From the NCBI RefSeq assembly GCF_022965805.1, contig NC_133104.1, positions 40,468,682-40,532,681 of the forward strand: a stretch of DNA of 64,000 bases, read 5' to 3'. Source of the stretch: Primulina eburnea (Eukaryota > Streptophyta > Magnoliopsida > Lamiales > Gesneriaceae). Below the pieces are notes generated by a model, which saw nothing but the letters and a program-made list of their open reading frames with translations, was not told the origin of the DNA and searched no databases. Made by a program: the position numbers and the translations under genes. Shown in pieces: positions 11,001 through 23,000 of this stretch. Within the stretch, counting starts at the first letter, position 1. Each line of letters starts with the position of its first letter.

Positions 11001-14000
11001 GTCTTGTCCGCATTTTGTACTAAAATCATTTCCATCATTAATAAAATATGTATCTTATCAAAAAAAAAAAAACTAACCTCATAAAAGCGCTAGCGCTTCA
11101 CTAATAGAATGAATATATATAATAGAAAGTAAAGGGACTCTATTATCGAATCTAAAGATCTAAAAATGGAAGAACGAGCTCTTTTGAGCGCCCCTATCTC
11201 TAAAGGGGCGTGAGCACTTCACTCGCTAGGGGATGGGATTCATTCAATTGCATTCTTATTAGCACTACAAAAAGCTCCGGTCTTAACGCCACAACTACTG
11301 CTTGCTGTGCAGCCTTTCGTCGGGATTTCTTTAATGGAATCCCACCTAAGGGAACTCTCAAATATCTATGGGCCAAGATTCTCTCCCACAACATATCTCA
11401 CTTCACAATTAATCCCCAACAAGGCACTTTTCTCCAAATTGATCTTCAGCCTGGACATGTCACAAAATGATTGCACAATTTCCACCAAAAATCTCAAATG
11501 ATTTTCGTCCTCGCGAAGAACAGAGGGTCATCCATAGACTGAATATGTGAAATTTTGATCCTCTCTCTGCAAACTGTGAGATCCCGATAAGGATTTCTCT
11601 TTCATCTTGGCAACCTATCTACCCAGCTCATCTACCAACAAATTATTAAAAATAAAAGGTGGGAGCGGGTCCCCTTGCCTAAGACTTGTCTCTTCTTTAA
11701 ATTTACCCCTGTAGAATCGAAAGAGAAACATTCGACAAGCATCCCTTGATCCACCTTCTAATCTTTCTCCAAATCCTATCTTGAGAAGCACAAAATCCAT
11801 TAAACTCCGATAGACATGGTAATAGGCCTTCTCATAATCTAACTTGAAAACTCAAACACTTCTCTTCTTTAACGTGACTTCCTCCACTCTCATGTGCAAC
11901 TAAACAACAATCTAGAATAGGTTTTCTTTCAATGAAAGCATGCTGAGAGTCTGCAACTGTAATAGGGATCACCTTCTTTAATCTAAGGGCCAACACTTTT
12001 GAAATTATCTTGTATAGACTTGTTACCAAACTTATGGGCCGAAAGTCCTTGATCTTAACAGACTCTTGTCTATTTGGTGTAAGCATATGTATGTCTCATT
12101 GGTAATATCATTAATAAAAAAACCCCTTCATAGAATTCATTGAAAACATTCAACTAGCTTTGACTACGTCCCAACACTCATGAAAGACTGCAACTATGAA
12201 CCCATCCGATCCAAGTGTTTTTGCGTCGTCACTTTCAAATATTGTTCTCTTTTATCTCTTCCTCGGAGAAATTCTTTTCAAGCTCTGTTCTAGCCTCATT
12301 ACCAATAGAACTACATTTCACTCCTTCTACACCCCAACCCCAACCGTCCCTATTTGATTTCCTACACAATTCTCGAAAAACCCGTACTATATGAGACACT
12401 ATTTGTTCTTCATTTGAAATAATCGATCCGTCGTCCTTTTCTTATTTATCAATGATGGTCCTACTCCTGCATTGGTTCAGAAATGAATGAAAGAATTTTG
12501 GGTTGCAATACGCTTAGTTAATCCACTTAACCTTAGCCTTTTGACCAACCATTTGGTTCTTTTTGCAAATTAAATCTTTTAAGGCACATCATACCTCCCT
12601 TCTCTCATTCGCTAACAAGCATGTGCCTAAGTCCTTTTTTTATCGAAAACTACGATTTTATTATAATGATAGCTAGTTTTACAAGGAAAGCGGATGAGCA
12701 ATCCACAAGACACCTCACAATTTAGGGAAGGAAACTACAATTACACTATTGTCAGGAGCAAATAAATTGCAATCCCCATCTAGGTAAAACACTATGTTGG
12801 AAAATGGGAAATATTCCATCCACTCTTTTGTGAACAAAAAACTGTCGAGTCTGCAACAAATGGGTGATGCTCTAAAATTGGACCATATATTTTGCATTCA
12901 AAAGAGGTGGATCACGCAACTCAAGTTTCTGTATTAAGAAAAAAAAAAAAAACCATGTTGCTAGTCGGGGAATTATTATTAAATTTTTCACTCAAAGATA
13001 ACACCACTTTAAAATTCCCCTACACACCATCGCTCTACACACAAGAAATTCAGCAATGCCAATACATCCCAAAATTCTTGTGTTTCTCTTGGTTTGCATA
13101 GTTCATACACTACTGAAAACCACCATTTTGTTTTGTTGTCCTTCACAATTTTGAGTGAAACTGAATAAATCCCCCCCCCCCCCCCCCGATTGACCGATAG
13201 ATTGTAAAACTATCCACTCCACAAACCTAGACTTCCGAATACTTGCAATAAAAATCGTGTCTAATCTCCTGCATAACTACAATTGTCTGGCCTTTCTTTC
13301 CGCAAGACTGCTGCTTTGCAAAAGACTAGAAGACGATTGACCGATAGATTGTAAAACTATCCACTCCACAAACCTAGACTTCCGAATACTTGCAATAAAA
13401 ATCGTGTCTAATCTCCTGCATAACTACAATTGTCTGGCCTTTCTTTCCGCAAGACTGCTGCTTTGCAAAAGACTAGAAGATGATGCAAATAAACTCTTAA
13501 TGTTTTCCACTGCTAAGGGGGCTAGTGCTAAGCCTTCCGAACTCAAGGATTGCAGACTATCGGATACAAATTAATCAAAGTATTCTACAAAGATATCTTT
13601 TATCAAAGCATGATGAGGCTGATCCTCCATATACCTTGGGTCTATGTAGTACAGATAGCTTAAATTTTTTTTTTTAAGTATCGAATACGGATACGACACC
13701 GATACAGATACGACAGGCGGATACGCGTGTAGGATACCTCAAAATCCGTATCGTTGACTTTGTTTAGGGTTGACCACCCGGATACGTTTTGGACACGACG
13801 AGGACACGCCATGGATATGACGTGAATACGTTTTTCGGATACGTTTAGGCAAAATTGCAAATATTTAAAAGTTTTAGGGGTTAATTAAAAAAAATTAAAA
13901 TTTCTACGGACTTAAAAGGAAAATAATTTAAAATAAATTGGGCCGGGCTTTTAAATCCCTAAATACATTTGTCCATCTCTTTAATTCCATTTCTGCTCAA

Positions 14001-17000
14001 ACGGCTCTCAATTCAACAGATATGGATGTTTGATTTCTCTTTACTTGTTTAAGATGAATTTTGCATTTAATATTTTAGTTAAGATATTATGATTAATGAA
14101 ATATTACTTCTATCTCTATGATTTTTACTTTTCAATACTTATATAAATATATATAATATTTATATTTTAATGATTGTCGTATCCTAGCCGTATCGTGTTT
14201 TATATTTTCAAAATTTGATGTGTTGCCGTAATCCTAAAAGCTAGATTACAATAAGAGAAAGAAAATTAAATCTGTAAGCTTAAATCAATAGCAAACAAAC
14301 TTCCAATCCCTAACCACATCCGCAATAAGTAAATGTTTAAACTCCGAGGAAAGAAGCTGAACTGCCCAAGATTGCATATGAGCTACTTACTGTCAAATTG
14401 AACTTGTCCCTGATGAAATTGTTACTAACGATCAAATCCCCACCTCCTAAGTTGCATACTTCACCAAAAAAAATATGGTTCGACTTTTTAAGATTATGAG
14501 GCAAGGAATTGTGAACCTCCTTAACTACCCCATCAATACCATCGATATCTTTACCTGCAAATGAGTTCAACTTCCCCTCGACTCCACAAGACTCTCTCAC
14601 TACCGAAGAATTTTTCCCCATGCTTTTTCCCCTTTGGTTTCTATAAGAAAGCCCCGAGCTCCTTCTCTCATCCTCTACTATCTATCTCTTTATCACCAAC
14701 CACATGCGCGTAGGATCGCAGATCTTGAAATGGGTTCGTCGGTAATCGAATTGAGCCCATTACTAATCTAACTGTAATTGGTCCGGATTGCAATTGAATT
14801 TGTAACGAACGGTTAATAAAACCATCTTCAGGACCTTTGACTTTTGCTTTAGCTGCCATGGGATCCTTAAACAATGCAGTGTCCCTATGAATCTCCAATT
14901 GACCCCCACACTGATCACATGTTATACGAAACATTTTATTGTCCATAATGTCCAAGGAATACCAAAAAACCTGAGTTCCTGACCCACCATGGTACAGTCA
15001 ACTATGCCATCCCTACCCTCCGAGTCTCTGACAATATTGTTACAAGAAGATACAATAAGTGGTACCAGTCCAAGGGGGAGAATTCGTCCAACAAAGTGAA
15101 CCAATTGTTTACCGAAGGAGGCCCGTATCATTCTGTAAAACTTGTCCTCGGAACCTATCAGATTACTAGAGTTTATATGTGTATTCCCGTTAACAGAAAA
15201 CAGGTAAGCTTTTGTACACAACATCATATTTCCAAGTATTTTTCATATTGTAGATTTGTTCATAGGACATTTATATTGCTATTTGATAGTGCAACAATTT
15301 AGACGAATATATATATATGAAACCTTGAGAGATTCAAAATGAATAGTTGCAGCTTTGGAAGAAATAAAGGCCCTAAATAACATGATACATGAGAAGTAAA
15401 ACCTGTCTAAAGAGAAGAAGTTAGTGGGTTGTACGTGAACGTTTTCTGTGAATATAGGCCTGGGAGGGGAAATAAAGAGATATGAGGTGCATTTGCGGAA
15501 GCAAAATAGGCCTCAAGAAAACATTGCATGAACTCAAACAACCTCACGGCGGTCCGGTTTGGAAAATTAATCAAAGTTGTGGTGAGACTTGGATACCTTG
15601 TTCGTGAAACATTCAGCTTTAGAGGAATGACAAAATGTTATCGGTTTATGTGCATGACAAAATAGCGGCTACGACAATCTGCAAGGCCTCAAAGTTGAAC
15701 GAGTGTTAGGTGAAAGAAATCGATATCAAAGAGCTTGGTAAAATAACGTACTTCTTGGTATAGTATTGACCCACTCTCAACAAGAGAATTTCATATCATA
15801 ACAAAAGTATGTTAGTGATTTCCTAAAGAATACAGGTAAACCAGGGTATGAGCCAGTCAACACGCCCATAGAAAATTATGATCTGAGTTATGACCAAGAA
15901 GGTGGTACAGTTGATGAGTATGGGACTGATTTGCTTGGCATAATGTTTCAAGAAATACTATACAGACATGTGACATATTTCTTTTATGTGATCTCATAAT
16001 TGACTAAGCGTGAAAATTCAAAGTGTAGCTCATGAACTACCTGTAGAGTGGCAAGAGGCGCATCCCTTGTGATCCCATAGTGAATACTAAGTTCAACCAG
16101 ATCAATATCAACTGAAATCTTTGTTGTAACCCATGTTTTTTCCTTGTTCTCCGTTTCAGATTTTGCAGGATTTGAATCTAGAGTACCTGAATGTTCAAAC
16201 ACATCAACTGAACGGGACAAGCCTTCATCTTTAGAAGGAGGCTCGATATTTGGGGTCTCTGAAATATTTTCCAGTGCACATTCCGTAATTATTTCATACT
16301 CTTTATTGGATAAAGCTGCTTTTAGAGCTTCAATCTGGATTCCGAACAAAGAAAGCAAATTATGAATGAAAGAGAAACAGAAATTGCACATACAAGCAGA
16401 TAAATCATACTAATATTACAACCTATAGTCGCAGACCACATTGCAAATGAAAGATGTGGCATCACAAGATTATCAGCACTTAAAACAGGTAGGACATGAC
16501 ATTCAAAAAATTTATATGGATAAAGGATAATGAGATACAACAATGTACATCTAACCTCTCTCAGGCTTTAAATGTAGGTTCAATACCTTAATGGAAACCT
16601 CTATACTCGGAATTTGATGGAGCAAGTCACGAAGTGTTCTCTGAATGACAATTGATACACCCTTGACATCTTGAATTATGCTTTCACCCAATTCTGATCC
16701 TGAACCAACATTTAGGTTGATGTCTTCAAACTGAAAATGATAAAATGTAGATTAGGAGAGGAAATAAGTCAAAAATGGCATCAAAATTTAATTCAATAAA
16801 AAATTTAAGCAACAGAGTGTTAAATGATGCAATAAAATAAAATGAAAAGAGATTAGGATAACCCATAATAAGAAACCATGAAGCTACATCTCCTACTCCA
16901 GAAAATAAAACAAAGGAAACTTAATTTCTGGTGGGCCAAACAACAATCAGGCACAATGCTTTAAGCTAAGATGCATCAAGGTCAAAGTATCTTACAAGAA

Positions 17001-20000
17001 TTTTTAAAATGTCCACATGTAATGCCTTCATTTCATTTTCTCCCCCTCCAATCCATTTAAAGGTGTTCTGAACAGCAATTTGAACTACATCCAGCTTCAA
17101 ATAACTGCAAGACGACATAATTATGTATATCATACACTTGGTTTAATGTAACTAAACAATATACAATTAGCTGATTGTGCATGTATATCATAATCAAGAT
17201 GACAATGAAATTTCGAACTCACTCTTTACTGTTCGTTCTTTGAGGCATTAATATAATTGGCTTATTAAGAGAAAGATCCAACTTCATAGCAGGCGATCCT
17301 TTGATTTCATCTTTTGTAAGCCACTTTTCTGAGTTTGCTGCCTGATCATTTACCTTGATAACATCCTTGGGATTGCTAGGAACTAGGCCCATAAAATAAC
17401 TTATTACCTGCAAGTAATTTGACATGATGAAATTAACGCAACCGCACGTTCAAGCAAGGAGAGACTGTGAAACAAACCCAAAAATATTACCTCTTGCACA
17501 AATCGATTCAAATAGACTATTCGAACTTCAGATAGCTGCCCAAGGAGGCTGTAGTCATAACCTTCATAATCTTCATCTTCACGACTAAACGAACAAAATA
17601 CCAACTGTAAATTCACAGAAAAAACAATTAACTCATTTGTGCACCATATACCATCAAAATAATTTAGTCAACTGAATAAAATAATGCAATTGTTTATACA
17701 TAATAATTGAGGATAATGCAAACATGGGATTTACAAACCTAGACAAACTGAAAATGAAAAATATAAAACTCCATTAACCCAAAACTATTTTTTTTTTTAT
17801 AGGAAACGATATTATTTTATTTAATATAACTTGCTGAAAAGTACATCAGTGGACTAGAAGTTCACTGTCTTAGAGTTGCAACAAATGGTAAACTAGTTCA
17901 GTGATACACATATTCCCAATGTCTTATCAAATCTAAAGCTGATACATTCGAGAAATCTTTATGGTTTCCAATCCACATGGCAACGTTAATCTTGATCTTC
18001 TCCCAACAACTGTCGGTCTTGTTCTCAATGTCTTCAAAGATTCTTCTGTTTCTTTCCAACCAAACAGTCCAGCAAACACAAAGAACCGCGACTTGCCAAA
18101 AAGTTCTACCTCTAGTCCCAGTAAGCCGTCCCAAATCCATTTGTAATAAATCCTTCGTTGACCTCGGTATAACCCAAACCAATTGAAGTTCTTGTAACGC
18201 TCGAGCCCATAAATTTGTCGTGAATGAGCAGTGGATGAAGATGTGGTCTTGAGTTTCTACTTCATTTCTGCATAAGGCACAGCGGCTGGGGCAAAGTGCA
18301 ATGCCTGGGCATCTTTTTTGAATCATCTCCGAGGTCGGAAGCTTACCCAAAGAAGCTGTCCAAGAGAATATCTTAATCTTGATTGGGACCGGTGTTTTCC
18401 AGATAGAATCATTAACCCAAAACTATTGAATAATCTCACTAGAAATTAATAATTTAGAGCCATGTCCCAAACAGATTTTTCTGTATACATGCGTTATAAG
18501 TATCTGGATCACAAACATCTTCAAATTTTGCTAGAGGCTCCCAGAATCAACTTGGTCAGGTAACAGCACATACTGATGCTTAATCTTCTAGGTCAAATGA
18601 TGAAATTCTTTTAACTTTTAAGTCAAAAAGTTACATCCATAATAAGATAGAAGAAAATAATATCTAGTCTCTAATCTTTGCAATCAAATGTTTCCAAACA
18701 AAATTTTAAAAATAATAAACAAAGATTTACAATTTCAGTTACTTAGGCTTAAACTAGTGAATCTGCCAACATTCAGGGAGTTTTAGGAGCATAACTTTAA
18801 TTTTAAATATCCATGCAATCTGAAATGTGACAATAAAATTGTCAAACAGTAAAATACCTCCACAAACGGTCTCTAATCTTTGCAATCAAATGTTTCCAAA
18901 CAAAATTTTAAAAATAATAAACAAAGATTTACAATTTCAGTTACTTAGGCTTAAACTAGTGAATCTGCCAACATTCAGGGAGTTTTAGGAGCATAACTTT
19001 AATTTTAAATATACATGCAATCTGAAATGTGACAATAAAATTGTCAAACAGTAAAATACCTCCACAAACGAACTGCCACCAGGATTCCTCATATTGCACG
19101 CCCAAAAATACATATGACTGCTATGAAGACTATCATCGCTTATCCTAAGATTTCCAAGGGATGCTTTTATGCTAAAAGAAGAAGGAAAAACCTGCCGCGA
19201 GAAGAGAGCAGATAATATCAGATCCACGCAAGCGTAACATTCCTAAATTTTCTACTTAAGAAAAAGGATGTATATAAACCTTTATTGTAGTAAGAAAATT
19301 ATTTTGAGATACAGTAGCCAGCTTGGAACCATTTTCCTTCATCAAAAGTATCTCGGCACGAGTCATATTTAAAGCTAAATCAAAGATCACTCTGGATTTT
19401 CCCTTTCCTAGTAAAGATTTGGTTACAGGCTCTTCCCGTGGAACTGATGAATGAGGTAAAGAATCATCGACTGCTTCCTCAGATGTATCACGAGGTGCAG
19501 GAGCTGTTGAAGAAGAATCACTGATAGATGTATCACGAGGTGCAGGAGCTGTTGAAGAAGAATCGCTGAAAGATTCGCAGCTATCATCCTGAGTGTTAAT
19601 GGCATTTACAAATTCCATAATGGCCAAAATGGTTGGCCTACGACAAAAAAATGACAAGGTAGAGAGAGTAACAACCACCTGAAGAAAGAAAAATGGGATA
19701 AACAAACAGAAATACAAATTATTGCTGAATAAATACATGAGCAAGAGTACCAAAACTTATGCGTATGTTGACTAAGATCATCATAAATATCACAAATACC
19801 CTAAATATATAGATAGAAATAAAAATGTTTGTATGTTTTTATTCTACTAGACTCCATTAAATAAACTTATAAAATGCCCTAACCAGAAACTCAAAAGTAG
19901 TTAAATCTCGTCAAAATGACTATTCGACTAGTTTCAAGAGGCATATATATTCCATTCGAGCGTTTTGCATGCATGTGCGCCTTTAGCAATGATTTCGACA

Positions 20001-23000
20001 CGGACTGATTAACTTCAAGTTATTTATCTCATGGGGTGGGTAGTTTCAGTGCATTTCAAAGTTCAAAAGACTTTGAATGCAATTTACCCCCATATTTGGT
20101 ATCATTTAGAGCTATGCCCAAATTATACCAAAAGATGCTGTTGAGAATGAAATCTTGGGTCTCAGTAAAGCTCTAAAAAAAACACTATGAAGTCCGGCTC
20201 ACTTGTTTGTCAACATTGGCATAAAGAGTTGAATTCTGATCAAAGATAATCATCTGAGATTTGACAAAACTGTCTAATGCATCAGTAACTCCCATTTGAC
20301 CAGCATCCAGATGAGTATCACCAGGCAGTAATCCAGGAACACGAACAAAACTTGGTGTTGTCAAACTTGAGCTAGGAGATGGAGTAGTAATCCGTGAACT
20401 CATATGCTCCAATCCATCAGCTGGTGATAGCGGACTACCAACTGAATCAAGAAGACTCTCAGAAGCCTCAAAAAACTCATCGTCTCCATCATATTTATTG
20501 ACATCATTACTGGAATGAGTTGCAATCTCTGTATTGCCCAAAGAGAAAGGTGTCTCTTCATTCCTGATAAATGATCTTGCTAAGTAGCATGTCCGAGATG
20601 TGCCTTTACTGCAAACTAAATCTTCTATCTCCAAGGCTTTAAGAACCATGCCAATAAAAACATCATTTGCTCTCATCGAAACTTCAATCTGCATAAAAGA
20701 TTCATCTTAACAAAGGTCTAATATGTTGTGAGTTATATCAGCTATATGATCTTACTTGTCCACCAATTGCACGAAATTCAAGTAAGCGCCTCTCCTCAGA
20801 AAGAAGAAGCTTCACAAAACTTTGATCGCTCTATACATAAAACACAAGCACAAATTCAGTGAGTAATAGTTGAAGTTTTAACATTTTTACGCAACAGTAT
20901 GTCCAAAAACCAAACCATTCTTACCTGGCTGCTGTAACTGACAGATATCTTCAATTCATCCAGTACACCAGTGAAAAATAACTGTTCCACCCTTGTTAGA
21001 TCTGCCAAGTTATTATTACCATGTTCGGAGTCGTCTGAATCTGATGAGGTTTCCATTAGTCCAGTGATAGGAGCAGTTCCCTGCAAATTACATATGAGGA
21101 TTCTTTCGCATAAGAAACTCTTATTAGAAATTATGAAGCATGCTAGGAAGAGAAAGGGTTCCAGCAGTGAAAAAATAACCTGACAGATAATGCTGCACAC
21201 TGTTCAACAATAATATTCATGTGATTAATGAAATGAGAGAACTAGTATTTTACTGTTTCATACTTTATCTCTATACAATACAAGACTTTGAAGGGAATAT
21301 AAAAAAAGAAAAAAAAAAAAGAAAGCAAATACAATCCATATATGATGAGATTTCAAATCAATCCCTTATATCACATAAGTCTTCAACAATAAGATTCTAT
21401 AGATTTACATTACCATCGATTTACCAACAATCTATACACCGAACTAGATATCTTAACAACAAGAATGCAATATATCGACAGAATAAGGAGACGGCAAAGT
21501 GCCTATCCAACATTTTTTCCACAGAAGCAGAAAAAATAGAAAACAAGGTTAGATTAACATGCTTACAAGTTTCTCAGTGAAAGCCAACTAAACTTCCTAC
21601 ATCTATTATATTCTAACACTCGTTGGAGAAGGTTTAGTAATATGTGAGATGAAAAATACTTCAAATCACACATATAGACTGGTCATGTACAAAAGGAGAT
21701 AAAAAAAATTAACTTTTCTTACTCCTTTTTTTTTCGAAGAAATAAACTTTGGCAAAAAAAAAACAAAACAAATGACCAGTTGTTGGCAACATTTAGTGTT
21801 TGGAAACTTTTTCTTATTTCATCACGGCTAAAATGTGAAACACAAAAAATCTTGTGGAATCGCATGCTATCAGTATTTACATTTAAAAACTTAAATATAA
21901 ACTAGCAGACCTAAACTTATAATCAACTAGATTGAACTAAATCCTGATACAATTATATTAATTCTAATAAAATTAAAATCAAATCAAACTAGATTTCATA
22001 TTTTTCAACAAAGCAATACATTTTCAATGACTGCTAATAACCAGATAGTGCAGTTTTAGAAAGCAATGAACTAGAGCAGAAAGTCGGGTGTACCGATACA
22101 CGATAAATGGCACCCTGAATATAGCCTCGCCAAGTCCTGCTTGAATTTTCAGAATCGCAACGTAAAATGAGAGCGTTTGCATCTTCCACGACCTAAAGAA
22201 ACAATACGATGACCAAATACAAACTAGAAAGTAAAGACAATCCAATAATGTGTTTACTATGGCTCTTCCCATGGCTAACCTTAGAGGAGGAACGTTCAGC
22301 ATCACATACAGCTAATACATGTTCCACTTCCCCAACCGATTCAGCAGGTATTTGGAGGAGTTGTTTACCTCGTAAACTAGATTAGTAAAAAATTCGAAGT
22401 TCTATTAGGAATATAAAAGCAAAAGAAATATGTACGCTGTCATGTAACCATAATACAAAAATCAAAACGAAGATACAGCTTAGAAAAGTTATCATTAAAT
22501 CATATGGTTCTGATGTGCAATAACCCCAACAATAGGTTTTCAACATGTGTCTTTCGAGTTCTAGAGAAAAGTTGTCTACATGCTTCTTCCAATATAAAAG
22601 CAAAAGAAAAATGTCCACTGTCATGTTGGCTTGTAACATCAAGTTATAGATAAACTTCTTCCGCTCTCACTGTTTACATGTTTCTTTATATTGGATTTAA
22701 ACCTTTTCATTCCTACACCAAGCTTCTCTATTGATTCTTCAAGAATGTGTCATAGTTCTAACCCCCTTGCCATATATATTGCATAGTTACCAACATGTCA
22801 AAACAATTACAAGCCACAACAGAGAAAATACCAAAATACCTTAAAAATGTAAAAATATAAGCAGCCACGCGGTATACATATTGTGTTAGACAAGCATAAG
22901 ATACATAAATGATCAAGCAAACATAATGCATCACCTCTTAACGAAATATAAATGACCAACAACAATAAAATTCTTCATCATACTCCAAGTATGTTAATCT

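Larger units (their letters stand above)
8525..11070 (+). mobile_element. LINE F, 5'-truncated, with A-tail and short TSD
   Basis: Plus-strand LINE starting in the linker before RT (..FTEEEIKK) and ending in an A-run at 11060-11072. AACTAACCT occurs at 8516-8524 and again at 11071-11079, a probable 9-bp TSD. It contains most of RT ([50 protein letters not shown]), the connection region and zf-RVT remains, with many stops and shifts. The 3' stem-loop is at 10995-11011. Confidence 0.85.
12635..13600 (-). mobile_element. LINE H, internally deleted: endonuclease piece fused to 3' tail
   Basis: Minus-strand A-tail (T-run 12635-12641) and stem-loop (12690-12706) are followed within about 100 bp by endonuclease-domain sequence ([20 protein letters not shown], 12897-12820) and, further on, by the upstream part of the same domain (ending [12 protein letters not shown], duplicated). 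The whole RT is missing. A 147-bp tandem duplication and a 17-C run lie inside. The 5' limit is uncertain. Confidence 0.7.

Noticed and set aside
11189..11210. CGCCCC..GGGGCG hairpin as a terminator
   Set aside because: Intronic plant sequence between LINE fragments; intrinsic bacterial-type terminators do not apply.
21221..21580. Plus-strand 119-codon frame
   Set aside because: Low-complexity Lys-rich translation of intron 21 with no similarity I recognise.
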